Source of the DNA: Hyaloscypha bicolor E
Taxonomy: Eukaryota > Ascomycota > Leotiomycetes > Helotiales > Hyaloscyphaceae
Length of the DNA: 64,000 nucleotides
Reading direction: 5' to 3'
NCBI RefSeq assembly: GCF_002865645.1
Contig: NW_020194619.1
Span: 62,001 to 126,000 of the forward strand
The notes under the pieces are model-generated. The model made no database searches. It worked only from the letters and a program-made list of their open reading frames with translations, and was not told the origin of the DNA. Of this stretch, positions 11,261 through 23,101 are shown one piece after another. The translations under genes and the position numbers were made by a program. Position 1 is the first letter of the stretch, and each line of letters opens with the position of its first letter.

Positions 11261-14200
11261 TTACAAATACAAACTCTGAGCAGCAACGATATCTCGTCTG
11301 ATCTTCGTGAGCGATTCCTCGAATTTCGAAGCGAGCTCATCAGAACCCATGACTTTACCAGCCTGGGCCATTTGTCTAAGAAGTTCTTCAAGGCGGCGGA
11401 AGAGGCGAATGAGCGATCCTTCGTAGACGTCTGTCATCTTACTGTTGAGAGCATCAGCTCTTAATGATTTCTTGTTTGGGATAGGGAATAAACGTACCAG
11501 ATCTCCGCGAAAGACTTCTCATGAGCCCAAGCAAAGACGACTTCCATGAGTTCAGACTTGAAACTCGCCACGTACTCCTGCTCATTGACCTCTAACTTGC
11601 TCTCCTGGCTCACCTTAGCAATAGTTCTCGCTTGTTGCTGAATTTCTCTAAAATGCTTGGCAAGCTCTTCCTTGAGAGGAGGTGCCTGCTGACTCTTCTC
11701 CTCAAAAATGAAGCAGGAAAGTACTGCAGCACAGACTTCTGGAGTGAGTTCATTGAAGAATCGATTAAAAAGAAGCTCCGAGAGCAGAAGTTCATGGCCG
11801 TCGCCTGTTGACGAGATCTCGCATGCAACACGGGCCTTGAGTTGTACAACCTCCTGATCATTGATGAATCCTAGGCGACGGAGCACACGCTTCCTGGACT
11901 TGAGTTCGTCGAGTTGCATAATGCTTAACGCCGCGGTGATTGACTTCTTCTTTTCCTTGATCTTGCGGCTCATCTCCATCTTGGTGGCATATTCATTATA
12001 GAGCTCCGGAAGTCGAGGAGAGTTGTGAAGTGGGTTGGACAACAGACGAGACTCCAAGACTTCGATCTTGCGAAGAAGCTTCTTGAATGACTCGTCTGTA
12101 ATACCCATGTTTTCGATTGGGTCCAAAACGGCAATTCCATCTGGGAATCGACGCTTGACTTCCTCCAAAGACTTGCGGACGTTATTGCGTTGATCGGCAG
12201 GGTGGAGATCCTTTGGCAAGAATATACGGACATGACCAATGGCCTCGATACACGAAAGCAAGACTGGTACAACTTCCATCTTGCCTTTCTCGCCCTCAGC
12301 AGGAGGTCGAATACCAGCTGGTACTTCACCCTGAGCTTGTGTGCCAACGGAGGAGCTGTCAGACACGGAAAGTAAGACATCAAGGACGTACGCCTGCTGT
12401 GGGGTGTATTCTTCGCTATTTTGCCCCTTGGCGGGCCGACGAGGTGTAAACTTGACAACCGCGCCCCATCCAAAGTCTTGATCGAGGTATTTGATGTGTA
12501 CAACGCGACCAGGTTGCATGAATTGCAAGCAGTAATTAGGATGGTTAATCACATCGCGCATGTCTTTCGTGTAGGACGTCAATTGTTGTCGCAGGTCGTA
12601 ATACTCTTTAACGGTAGCCTCATCGGTAATCTCGACACTATCTCGCTCTAATTGTAGTTGTTGAAGTTCTTTCTCCAAACCAGAGACGCTAGAGGTGTTC
12701 TGGAACTGATAGAAGCAATGCTCGAGCATAAACTCCGGAGAAATGCCTTCAACTCGCATCAAGTTGAGGATCATATTGTAACCAAGGTAGAAAGCTGAAT
12801 TGAGCTTATCTTGCTCTCCACGAACAATCTCCTTGGCCGTTGCAGGCTCCATCTTGTTGTTGATCATCATGATGACAATACCTCGGTCATCAAGTCCTCT
12901 TCTTCCAGCTCGACCGGACATCTGCACAAATTCTGAGGGTGTCAAATGTCGCATACTGACACCATCAAACTTCTCGACACTAGTAAAAACAACCGTCTTT
13001 GCTGGCATGTTCAAACCGATAGAGAATGTTTCTGTAGCAAATAGAACCTTGATCAAGTTCTCCTGGAAGAGAATTTCTATAGTCTCTTTCAAGATTGGTA
13101 ACAATCCAGAATGATGGACTCCAATACCTCGACGCAAAAGGGGTAGAATATGTTGGATTTGCGGGAGAGTCTTGTCTTCATCAGAGAGTGACTCAATGGC
13201 GCTCTCAAAAACCTTCGTAACCATAGCTTTTTCCGAATCGTCGTTGAAAGCCATAGAGCTCATCTGCAATGCATATGCCTCACACTCTCGCTTGCTGAAA
13301 CTGAAGACAATAACAGGATTGTAGTGCTTCAACATGATCATGCGGACGATCTTGTAAATATCACCATTACCATCCTTGTTACCACCCTTATTGGTCTTCT
13401 TGTCCCTGCCACGGCCTTTCCGCTTAGCATCGATATCTGCAGGATCCGCTCCTTTCTTGTCTTCGATGGTTGCCATGGCTTTCTGGAAGTTGTCTTCTCG
13501 GAAATTTCCTTTCTCGTCCACGATCAAATGAATACCATCGGCACCTGCGGGGAAGAAGTAATGTTGTAGCGGTGTGGGTCGGAAATCCGTGTAGACAATG
13601 TGGCATGGCTGCTGATGCGTCTTGGTGATCCACTCCGCGAACTGCATGGCGTTGGGAATGGTAGCAGACAAGAAGACGTATCTAACTTTGTCTGGCAGCA
13701 AGATGATGGTCTCCTCCCACACAACACCTCGAGCCTTATCTCTCATGTAATGGATCTCGTCAAAGATTACCCAAGCAACTTCTCGCATGATCTCTGAACC
13801 TCGATATAGCATAGATCGGAGAATCTCTGTTGTCATGACAAGGCAAGTTGCCGTAGGGTTAATCGTAACATCTCCAGTCATGAGTCCAACATCTCCAAAC
13901 TCTGCAGCAAACTCCCGATATTTCTGGTTGCTCAGAGCCTTGATTGGGCTGGTGTAGATAACTCTCTGGTTGTTCTTCAAGCTCTGCGCAATGGCATACT
14001 CTGCAACCACGGTCTTTCCCGCACTGGTATGCGCCGAAACAAGTACACTTTCTCCTCGCTCTATTGATGCTATCGAAACCTTCTGGAAAGGGTCTAACTC
14101 GAAAGGCCAGACACGAGCTGGCTTCTGGGGGGGGTTGTGCTGCGAAATTGGGACATAGTCGTAATCTGGGGGCAGGGAGACCTGGTGCTGAATATTGTGC

Positions 14201-14538
14201 TGAATCACCAAAGCTCCGTCATCCTTCCCTTGAAGACCTGCTGAAGCTGCAACCTCTCGCGATTGTTCGGTTTGGAAAGTATCCGTAACAACTGGCTCTG
14301 CTTCCTCCTCTCGGCGCCGCCTCTTGGTATCTTTCTTCTCCGCGAGGATATCTTCTTCTGCAGCTTCTGCCACCTGCTCTGTATCTACCATCTCCGCGTC
14401 TCCATCTTGATCCTTCTTCACATCCCCGTTCGCGGTTCGCTTTTTGCTTTTGTCTTTCTTGTCTTTCTTTGCCTTCTTGGGCTTCTCAGGAAATTCGCTC
14501 TGGGGCTTGTCGTCGAAGACATCGAATAGTTCGTCCAT
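11261..14538 (-). CDS. MTR4: Mtr4/Dob1 exosome RNA helicase
   Basis: Two exons, 14538-11498 and 11441-11261, joined through a 56-base intron; 1073 aa. Ski2-like DExH helicase motifs are in order: [17 protein letters not shown] (motif I), DEIHYM (DEIH box), SATIPN (III), and [15 protein letters not shown] (VI). An arch/KOW insert follows ([19 protein letters not shown]), then the helical C-terminus ending in [19 protein letters not shown] and [12 protein letters not shown]. The short acidic/basic N-terminus, rather than Ski2's long one, and the arch identify Mtr4, the TRAMP-associated helicase feeding RNA to the nuclear exosome for rRNA maturation and surveillance. The intron that splits the last 60 residues is supported by the conserved C-terminal end. 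The gene is divergent from COX8. Confidence 0.97.
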
Positions 14539-14850
14539 CTTGCTTAATATCCCGGATATTTCGTAACAACACTACGGGTGTCATTTATCGAAAGGGGGTA
14601 GCAAGGCGTAGATTCGTGAATTCGTGAAAGTGGTTTTGGTTGTTGTTCCCACACCTCGAGAACAAAATATTTCAGCTTTTTGGGACAAGCGCAAGGGCCC
14701 CCTGCTAGCGCAACTTTCCGAACAAAGCTCTCTGAACATCGAACCACTATGTACGACCTCCCCTACTCAATCAGACAATTCAATCAATCAGATCCGCAAA
14801 GTATGCCGCCTGCAACTCCAATTGATGCTATGCGGAGCTAATGAAAATAG
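14539..14850. promoter_or_regulatory. Divergent promoter MTR4 / COX8
   Basis: 312 bases between divergent starts. A short upstream ATG frame (14829 region) precedes the COX8 start on the plus strand. Otherwise no recognisable elements. Confidence 0.5.
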
Positions 14851-15137
14851 ATGCTATCTCGAGCAGCAGTCCGCGCGTCTTCTACGACCTCGATGGTCGC
14901 CCGCCGGGGCTTCCACTCCACCCGAGCTCAAATGTCATCCCCATACCATTACCCTGAGGGCCCACGAAGCAACATTCCGTTCAACCCACTGACGAAGTGG
15001 TTTGCTCTGAGATACTGGACCTTTATGGCTGTTGGATTCGGTGAGCCGCCCCAAAGCCGCTTTCGGGTGGTCGTGGCTAACATATCACAGGCGCTCCCTT
15101 CGGTGTTGCAGTTTGGCAGACATACAAGAACAAGTAA
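14851..15137 (+). CDS. COX8: Cytochrome c oxidase subunit VIIc-type (Cox8)
   Basis: Exons 14851-15040 and 15091-15137, 78 aa. The N-terminus (SRAAVRASS, VARRGFHSTRA) is a basic, serine-rich mitochondrial presequence with a likely cleavage region near RGFHST. The mature part reads PYHYPEGPRSNIPF, then WFALRYWTFMAVGFGAPFGV, a single transmembrane helix, and ends VWQTYKNK. This is the fungal Cox8/mammalian COX7C layout: a one-helix structural subunit of complex IV in the inner membrane. The intron splits the helix after GF, and the join restores GFGAPFGVAVW exactly. Confidence 0.93.
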
Positions 15138-15419
15138 ATATGGAATTGGGTCTTTGGGGAGGCTTTACGGTTGTAGAATATTAGAAGACACCAGTCGGGA
15201 GAGGGTTGCAAATGAATTGTTCTGAGACATCAACTTGAAGGCTTCTTTCATGATCCAGATACTGCTCAAGCTTGCATTGTGATATCTGACTGGCGAAGGA
15301 GGGATCTATTCACGACTCGCAGAAGGTGGTCGCAGATGGGAAGGCTCTTGAGTCTATCATCAATTCGGTACTATCGCCAACGCCCCAGAACGCCCCCAAC
15401 CCATCTATTCCCACAATGC

Positions 15420-16336
15420 TCAGAATTTTACTCTCGTGTCAAATATGTGCCTATCAAGTGCCTGGAAATCAAAGCATCCCTCAAACTCCGTCCTCACAGT
15501 CATCAATTCATCGATTCCTTTCTGCTTGTGATCTGGGTTGCTCCCGTTTAAGACCAATGCGCTAGCTGTCAGAATCCACTTGTTCTCCGAGTCCAAGGGT
15601 ATAAGAGACTCATAGGTCGGCAATCGGGTTCTGATACTTGATATTGGCTCCGTATCACTTGGAGGAAGCTGTAAGTAACGGCTTAAGTCGAAGACTATAT
15701 TTCCAAGAACGAATCGATGGCATTCTTGGATCATTTCCTGGATAAATCTCAAGGATATTAACTATTGTCCTTTGATGCCTGGAATGGTAAATACCTATGA
15801 TTCATCGACTTTAGTACTGTACATAGCCCCTTCTCATCATCGATAGTAATAAGGAGACGACTGTTGACGGGCCTGCCACCGGCTGGATCGGGTAGGTCCG
15901 TCCATCGAAGGCTTCCAGGAAGCTGGTCACAGTCTATTACTCTAAATAGTGCATTAGCTAAGTAAACTCATCAAGGAAAATATTCGTATTGAGTGCAAGA
16001 TGGAGTGGATTCTCACGATTCGTCTTTCTTTGCACAGTCCTCGCCATCTTCGTCTGCAGCTTTCTCACTCTGGCCAAATTGATCCCGATCAATGTCATAT
16101 AACAGAGCGATGACATACGATTGCCGGACTAGTTGATCGTATAAAGATTTCCATGGCTGTTTTTGAAGGAGTCCTGGATCGATTCCTTTTAAGCTGCTGC
16201 GCGTTCGAGGCCCTTCCCATATCAGTCGGCGACGAAGTAAGGTCACCGGCTTCATACCACAGTATCCCTGAAGGATGCGTAGAGCTCTCTGAAGATCTTC
16301 ATTGGCGACTTGAGTTGAGAGGAAGAGCTCGTGCAT
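15420..16336 (-). CDS. MED18: Mediator complex subunit 18
   Basis: Exons 16336-16017, 15941-15795 and 15747-15420; 264 aa. It starts MHELFLSTQVANEDLQRAL, continues with LRILQGYCGMKPVT, WEGPRTRSSLKGID and LRWTDLPDPAGGRPVNSR, and ends with the conserved block FVLGNIVFDLSRYLQLP, SENKWILTASALVLNGSNPD and LMTVRTEFEGC. This is the fungal Med18 (Srb5) eight-stranded beta-barrel protein of the Mediator head module, which docks Med20 and Med8 and affects RNA polymerase II initiation and termination. All splice phases agree. An acidic loop (EKAADEDGEDCAKKDES) lies at the first exon end. It converges with COX8. Confidence 0.93.
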
Positions 16337-18837
16337 CTTGACTGCCTTGGTGGATATTATGAGGTCGCCGCCGAATCAGGATCTCTAGTGCTGGATGTTC
16401 TCAAGTTGTGATGCCACAAGCGAGGACGATGATATTCACCTCCACAAATGGAATGCAACGAACACTTTTTTAATGAATACGAGAGACGCCAAATCACAGT
16501 TGGGTAACTGTGAAAGGAGGTTTTATGATTTGGGTATGAGAATACCTCTTATGACAATTCAGAAGTAATGAGAGATGTGTCGACGAGAGGCAGGGTGAGT
16601 GAAGAAATATGGGTCTATGAGATCTTGGCCAATCAAAGTCATTCTCAGAACCCCGCTATAACTCAACTTCCAGGCTCCAAATTCTTCTCCTCTCCTCTCC
16701 TCACCACGACTCTACTTTCTACTTCTAAACTCACTCACTCTGGCGACATCCCCAGTAGTAACATTTTAAATTCTGAGTGTAATTTAATGGATCGTTCTCG
16801 TCTCCGGTTTCTAGCGAGCGAGGCTGCTTCGACTTTTCAGGAGCTGCAGCAGACATTGTTTGCTGATAAATTTTGTCAATCATAGAAATATATGCTCTTC
16901 GAAGGCATCTCAGACTAAATTTTCTGCATCCTGTAGTCTCGCTGTCGGTACACAGATTAGCCGGCTTTCAGCCCACCAATGCCATCTCCAAAAAGGACAT
17001 TTTGAATCTCCAGATTGACGTGGAAATTTTGGAATCCTCGGTTTGGATCTTCGCATTTAGAATTCTTTGCAGATTTCTGCAGCCAGAAGCTTTGGCCATT
17101 CATGAATCCCGAGGTATGTCAGCTTAAGCTTGAATTTAGTTTCCTCAAGGCGCACTTCCCCGCACGAGGTCTTGACCTGGATTGTCATACCATCAGGTAG
17201 TTCGAATGCATTCCTTTTCAAGGCGGTACCCAGCATAAGGGACGCTGGTGCTGGATAGTTTAATCTGCCTTCATTCCATTAAGTGACTGGGGAGGTTGAG
17301 ATTAGCGAGGACTGTGAATGGTTTTTTGAATGAACATTTCACGTTGACTTCAAGGCCTTGTGTGTGGTTGAGCCGTCTCCAAGTGCCTATCCGGAGGCAT
17401 ATATTTCCGCAAAGTCAGGTTCTGGTTTTTTTTTAGCTTACTGTTTGTGTATTGGTTTCCTCGTTCAGAGTTCGTGACAACTCGTTGTGCTCCACTGGAG
17501 CTCTAGGATGCCAGTACGGTGGGGTTTCCGGCAAGACGTTGCATAATTTCATGCTTCAATTGCAAAATTTAGTTATTTTCAGGATGCCTCAACCAAGAGA
17601 TCGACACTCAGAAGTCCAAGGATCCATCGGATTCAGGAGTGGCTACCATCGACGGGTACTTCAAACCGCGATCAACGCTTTCAGCTAGAAATTGGATTAA
17701 CGGTAGTAATGAAAATCGTTTTTTCTGGGAAGAATAATGCAAGGAAATGTTGGAACGGAAACAGGCAGAAAGGGACATTGGCTTGAGGCAAGCCACTTTT
17801 ACAAAGTTGACTATTACTAACGCGGAAAATGAAGGATTCTTAACATTTCTCGCTTTCGGGAACTATGGCCGTTCATCTTGTTCTTTGAAAGACTTCTAGT
17901 TGCCGATCAAGAGCAAGCATGTACTCTGTTGGGTGTTGAAACGCAACTAGGCCATTCGAATATTGAAACGAACACAACTTGTGAGAAACGAACCTCGGCC
18001 TGCAGCCCCAGGTACTGCAACACTCACCTGTTGAGTAATACCAGGCAACATCTGCTGAACATCGAAAACGACTCGGGACGTTCAGATGATGACACCCACG
18101 AAGCCAACCTGAACCTCGGCCTTCCTTCTGATTTGCCAACGAAAGGTCAAGAGCGTTGGCCAATGAAATCGACGAGTTAGTATCTCCCCACAGCGTTCTT
18201 GCATTGCCGAGCCAGAAAAGTCAATTACGGAGTACAGCCTGCAGGAACCGTGGGGGTCTCCCTGCAGCACCATATAACCGATCAGCTGAACTGCCCAACT
18301 GCCTACATGAACGCGCCGGAGGGGCAATTTCTGCGGGGACGTGGAGAAGATGGTCTTACAGCCTACAGGCGTTTCAACTGAATGGTGTGATGTGACGGGG
18401 GCTATCAGCGGAGGAATCTCCCGGAGATGGCCGGGATCAGTCGACTTCTGCTTGCAATGCTTCCTTTGCGACGAATCATACAGTATGCTGGCTGCAGCTC
18501 CTGTGAAAAGAAAAGTCTTGGGTCAAAGTCTGACGTGGCTGCGAAACAGCAGCAAAAGGTGGTGGTGGTGTGAAAAGTTCGAAGTTCTCCGTGTGAAAGT
18601 TGACTTTTCAGCGCCCGAGTTCGGTTGTGTAGCCTGACCCCTGGGGACCCCCATCTTTTACTTTTAGCGAGCTCGAAATCACGCCTTTAAAGACAGCTTC
18701 CTGCATTCCGTCAACTTCTACACACGGCAACAACACCATCGCCAGCGGAGAAAGCAACTGCACGGCTTCGCCAGCAGCATTCTGGAAACCTGTGCCAGCT
18801 TCATCCACCGGATTTTCTCTTCCAATCCACCTTCAAG
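16337..18837. other. 2.5-kb gene-poor, AT-rich stretch
   Basis: No complete gene could be built. Plus-strand frames at 16787-16885 (33 codons) and 16880-17127 have no family resemblance. The best coding-like signal is at 17582-17899, listed separately. The last 200 bases are the KGD4 promoter and leader. Confidence 0.45.
17582..17899 (+). pseudogene. Gene-like fragment with internal stop, family unknown
   Basis: A 106-codon plus-strand frame (IDTQKSKDPSDSGVATIDGY, ARNWINGSNENRFFWEE, then CKEMLERKQAERDIGLRQ) has balanced protein composition. It is broken by TAA at 17735-17737 and has no start codon or splice sites that fit. A neighbouring frame continues with a protein-like run at 17878-18180. 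The composition vaguely recalls DNA-transposon-type proteins, but no motif proves this. It may equally be chance open frame in AT-rich DNA. Confidence 0.25.
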
Positions 18838-19304
18838 ATGTTTGCGACTAAGGTTCTCCGTGCTTCTTCCGCTGCTGAGCGTGTCCCCATGATTAAGTTC
18901 ATTGGCAAGCGCACAATTCCAGGTAAGAATCTTTGCCCAACTCTCTGGATTTCCTATCGAAGGACGCAGCTGACAATTACGTAGCTTCTGTCGACCACTC
19001 TGCTCACGCCCACCCAGCATCGCCTTCTCATGAGCTCCCAGCAGACTGGACCACCGCCCCGAAGCCCTCTTCTTCATTCTCGTCCTACAGACAACAAGCA
19101 CAACAACACGGTCCTCTTGGGCGTGCAAAGAGCAGCGCTGATGGCAGTATTGGCTCCATGTCGGGACATTCCCTTGGGCCGGTATCTCCGAATAAGGGCG
19201 AATACTTTGATCGCAACGAGCTTCCAGCACGTTTCCGACGAACTCCAATCGACCTGGCGGAGATCGATGCCATTGAGACTGGCGGAGCTACACTGGTCTG
19301 CTGA
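18838..19304 (+). CDS. KGD4: Kgd4/Ymr31, 2-oxoglutarate dehydrogenase E3-recruiting subunit
   Basis: Exons 18838-18922 and 18985-19304; 134 aa. The N-terminus MFATKVLRASSAAERVPMIK followed by FIGKRTIP is the conserved start of the Ymr31/MRPS36 family. The C-terminus has FDRNELPARFRRTPIDLAE, then IDAIETGGA, matching the ELPARFR-P-E-I-SGGA box of yeast Ymr31. Kgd4 tethers the E3 dihydrolipoamide dehydrogenase to the mitochondrial 2-oxoglutarate dehydrogenase complex; older annotation calls it small ribosomal subunit protein S36. The middle is Ser/His/Pro-rich and poorly conserved. The intron falls right after the presequence-like part. Confidence 0.93.
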
Positions 19305-19998
19305 GCAGATCCATATTTGGAAGAGGAATCCTGTACAAATTTATGTCGAACAAGTAAATATACCCTATAAGAGCCCGAATTGCTTTTCTGGTATCACCGG
19401 ACGATGGGATGAGGCCAATTACGGAATCTGGGGAGACGGGGTAGCCAAGGATTCGCGACAGCTTGGCCGGAGGACATATCGGAAAGTGGAATCGGCGTTG
19501 GGGGGTGGGGGACAACGAATACTTGCATTGGGAGGATCAATGGCATCCAGGGCTCTCTTTTCTCGCGTTTTGAATGATATAGCATGATCGTCATTTATCA
19601 GCAGTCCTCCGGTTTTCAACTAGCTAGAGCTTTCAATAAAAGACCTCTTCCTCTCTTGTACTCACATGCTCACTTCACCTCAAACCCATCACGTGCTTCC
19701 TTACTGGCTGTCCCTCCTGCGGACGATTCTTCAAAGCAAATTCAAATATGTAGCGATAATCAAATAAGCTCCTGGGATTCCCAATGCCTATTTATACTTG
19801 GTGCAAAGAACATTTTGGAGCTTTGAAGGAGTTATCAAAAAGGCTCCCAATCCGCTTCTCAACTCGCTTCTTTCACAAACCCGAAACGTAGCCTTCTCAA
19901 TCTCACAACAATTTACCGGAAACAAGCCAATCTTCTCCGTCATCTCAAACCAAGTTTTACACTCAGAAAATGCGATCCGATCACGAATACCACTCATC
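19305..19998. other. Intergenic between KGD4 and RUS gene
   Basis: Holds the KGD4 3' end, with an aataaa signal at 19636-19641, and the leader of the RUS gene. The in-frame open run upstream of the RUS ATG (19798-19998) has no ATG. Confidence 0.5.
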
Positions 19999-21668
19999 AT
20001 GATCCAGAATCCTCTCAATAACGAAGCTCTTGAGATCGATGAGTTCGACCAAGCAAACAACCTCGTGGCAACATATATCAAAAGCCCATCAACGCATTCG
20101 GGAAGCAGGATTGATGTTATTGTCAGACCGCCCACTCATTCAAATTTATTTAAATATTGATATTTTAATCAGGTTCCCAAGAATTCAAACAGCTATGCGA
20201 GGAGCATCTTGAATGCGTTCTTGCCTGCGGGATACCCGAACAGTGTTACGAAAGATTACCTTGAGTAAGTCAGCTATAATTGAACATATCTGAAGACCTT
20301 CGTATTGAAACATAAACAGGTACCAGATCTATGTAAGAGAACTGCCACCACTGAGTAGCGGATGACATGAAAGACTTATTTGATTAGGACTCATTACAAG
20401 CCTTCTCAAGCTCGATCGCGGGGATGCTATCATCCAGAGCAGTGCTTGAAGGCATGTATTTCCCTGCAACTAGACTCACAAGACTTACACGTTAAAGGCA
20501 TTGGCGTGGGAGACTCACATGCGTCTCCAACTGCCGCTCTTCTCCTCACGGTCCTTCAAGAAAGCATAGGCCGAATTGCCACCATTCTTTTCGCTCATAG
20601 ACTCGGAACGTCACTCGAGCCTGAATGCAAAATGTACCGTCTAGCTGCCGACATTTTCAACGATGCTGCTATGCTTTTAGATTGTCTTTCGCCTGCGTTG
20701 CCCAAAGCTTCGAGAGTAGTGTTGTTGAGCCTGTCCAGTGTACTTCGTTCGCTATGTGGAGTTGCTGCTGGGAGTTCCAAGGCTTCATTAAGCGCTCATT
20801 TTGCAACTCAAGGGAATCTTGGGGAGCTAAATGCTGTAAGTTCATCTACTCCAACAGCTAGCGCAGGCTGATATTTCTATAGAAAGACTCAAGTCAAGAA
20901 ACCGTCATATCGTTGATGGGAATGTTGGCAGGAAGTCTCGTCGTCTCCTATATCTCGTCTAAATGGGCAACCTGGACAGCAATGATCTTTCTTCTTGCCA
21001 TCCATCTTGGGACGAACTACTTTGCCGTCAAGGCAGTATGCATGCGAACGCTCAATCGACAACGCGCCAATCTTGTGTTCTCAAGTTTACTTGAACAGCT
21101 TGACAACGATGAGACTAATTACAGCAATGACAGCAACCTGAGCAGAGAAGACTTGCCTCGGTTGGTGTGTCCCACTCCGGAAGAAGTACGTCTTCAAGAG
21201 CGAGTGTTTGAAAGAGATGGTGTCCTGAGGTGGAAGGGAGGAATACTTGGTTATTGTAAGCTAGGAGTCGATCTTAATACTGTGCTTCGTTGTTTCGGCC
21301 GCCCTGGTCGCGCGACGGGCAGCTACAGCGGAACTCAATTGCTTGAATTCTCAAAGCTGCTGGACATTTTCAAGGACTGTGGTTACATTGTGTGGTATGA
21401 TCAGTCGAGGATGACCTTTCTAATTGTGCTAGAGGGGGATGCAAGCCCAGTCACTCTGCTAAAGGCTTGGATGTTTGCTCTTCAATTTGCAAAGTACGGC
21501 AAGATAGAGGGTAGGTCGCTGATTGAAGCACTTGAGGATACACGGGCATATTTGGCACCAATTGAGAGAGAAATCATAGATTGCCTTGATCAGAACTGGG
21601 ATCTAGAAGTCTCAGCTATGGAAACGCAGTCAGGGACAAGAATCAGGATGAAGGAAAACAAGCGGTAG
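19999..21668 (+). CDS. RUS1/DUF647 family membrane protein
   Basis: Six exons: 19999-20121, 20173-20264, 20320-20332 (13 bases), 20388-20451, 20498-20835 and 20883-21668; 471 aa with consistent phase. Conserved RUS core: LNAFLPAGYPNSVTKDYLEY, QIYDSLQAFSSSIAGMLSSR, GIGVGDSHASPTAALLLTV, LQESIGRIATILFAHRLGT, PECKMYRLAADIFNDAAM, and KASLSAHFATQGNLGELNAK. Hydrophobic helices follow (SLMGMLAGSLVVSYI, WTAMIFLLAIHLGTNYFAVK), then a soluble C-terminal half. In plants the family (ROOT UVB SENSITIVE) is linked to UV-B response and vitamin B6 homeostasis; the fungal role is unknown. The intron at 20452-20497 lacks a GT-AG pair and fits only as GC-AG. The ATG chosen is the first in frame ahead of the conserved part. 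Confidence 0.88.
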
Positions 21669-22028
21669 CTGAGAATGTTTGAGAAGGGATTGAAGCAAAC
21701 TTCTAGTCTCTTGAAATTTTTTCATAACTGTGTTTCACTGTTGTTCAGGGTGTCTCTTTGGACTCGCCATGTGCCGCTATTGCTTCTTTATTTCCCGTCG
21801 ACAATTCTACGTGTAATCCTTTTGGTCTTCCTGTCCTTCTCGTTTTGAGGTCAACACGTTCTTAAGAACCATTTCCTTCAACCCAACATGACTTCTTTGT
21901 CACCCCGATGACCGTCGATTGATAAGAGTTGAGTGAAGATTGTCGATTGTCCCAACAGCTATAGCTGTCCGAAGGTTTCCTCCAATGCTCATTGATGCTA
22001 AAGAGGACTCCTCGACCCCTCCATACAC
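21669..22028. other. Convergent 3' region (RUS gene / CYC3)
   Basis: Two 3' untranslated regions. Nothing else seen. Confidence 0.5.
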
Positions 22029-22876
22029 CTAAGCCAGACCAAATGCCCTTGCTCCACGCATTTTCCAGCCCTCCCAAGTATTCAACTTTGGTCGTACGTC
22101 CAAGAAGAAGTTTAGCTTTCCATTTCCCTTCCCTTCATCTCTTCCCGCATAGAAATCGATCACATATTCTATTCTCGTTCCACACCTATCCACCACCCAA
22201 TCATGTCGGTCGAAAGGAGGAGCATATCCCAATAATGTATTAAACCTCGCCTTTGGGCTCATTGTTGTAGATAATCCAAGGAAGGAATGTAATCTCGGGC
22301 CACCACACCTATCCCAATTAGTCCCAATGTCTGAAAATACTGATATGATTCATACTTCTCCTCACTTCCCCACGGCCGTTCCCATTCTTTGATCTCTTTC
22401 CAAGCTCTTTCGTTGACCGCATTATGAATAGGCACAATTGTCTTCATATCCTTCGCGTCACTGCTATAGCCCTTCCTTTTCATAGCCTCAAAAAACATCT
22501 TCTCGGAAGGGTATATCCAGTTTCCACTCTCACTAACACCACTTTCTTTCTCGCTATTTGCAGGTTTAGCTCCAGCATCTTGATTGACTGGCGAAGCGCG
22601 TGGAATCGTAGAAATTTCGCGGTCGACTCCCAGAGATTTGGGAGCTTCTGGTGGAGAAGGAGTGGAAAATCGTGAGAAAAGCCCTTTCGGAGGCGGAGGG
22701 GGAAGTGTCTGGTCGATTGTGCTCGAGTCGCAGCTATTTCCTTGGCTTGCCAAACTCGCGTCTTTGGTCGCACCTGGGAACGCTGCTGTTCTTGAGGGAT
22801 TCGATTTGAGCCATGCCGCACGCGTAGCTGGATCTACTGGGCAGACTTCTGCCGGATTTTCTGTGTCTTTTGCCAT
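22029..22876 (-). CDS. CYC3: Holocytochrome c synthase (cytochrome c heme lyase)
   Basis: Exons 22876-22356 and 22308-22029; 266 aa. Near the N-terminus is the heme-binding CPV motif (AEVCPVDP), then a Pro/Ser-rich linker, NWIYPSEKMFFEAMKRKGY, MKTIVPIHNAVNERAWKEI, WERPWGSEEK, and after the intron CGGPRLHSFLG, SPKARF, PFDRHDWVVDRCGTRIEYVI, DFYAG and LDVRPKLNTWEGW. These are the signature blocks of the HCCS family, which attaches heme to the CXXCH cysteines of cytochrome c in the mitochondrial intermembrane space. One CPV copy is visible. The 48-base intron (gtatga...atag) is inferred because reading through loses the frame before the GGP block. It is divergent from the mevalonate decarboxylase gene. 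Confidence 0.94.
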
Positions 22877-23101
22877 TTTGTTGTCGGATGAGAGCGCGTC
22901 AAGGAGGATTCGATGATGCCTTCATGCATGAATCTTTTTGGCCCCCTGAGCGAACATCGGCGAATCAATTTCCCGATTGGTTGACTCTGACCGCCTTGAA
23001 AAAACAAAACAAATCCACACCATTCTTCACTTACCAATTGTCCAAAGGCCAATTGTTGTCTTAAATATTCAAGGGCAACACAGACAGTCATTGATCTAAG
23101 A
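22877..23101. promoter_or_regulatory. Shared divergent promoter CYC3 / mevalonate diphosphate decarboxylase
   Basis: Only 225 bases separate the two start codons, so both promoters overlap. A ccaattg-type box occurs on the plus strand near 23033-23054, compatible with a CCAAT element, but this is not proven. Confidence 0.5.

Noticed and set aside
18608..19248. Minus-strand frame overlapping KGD4
   Set aside because: KGD4 on the plus strand explains the coding signal with conserved residues.
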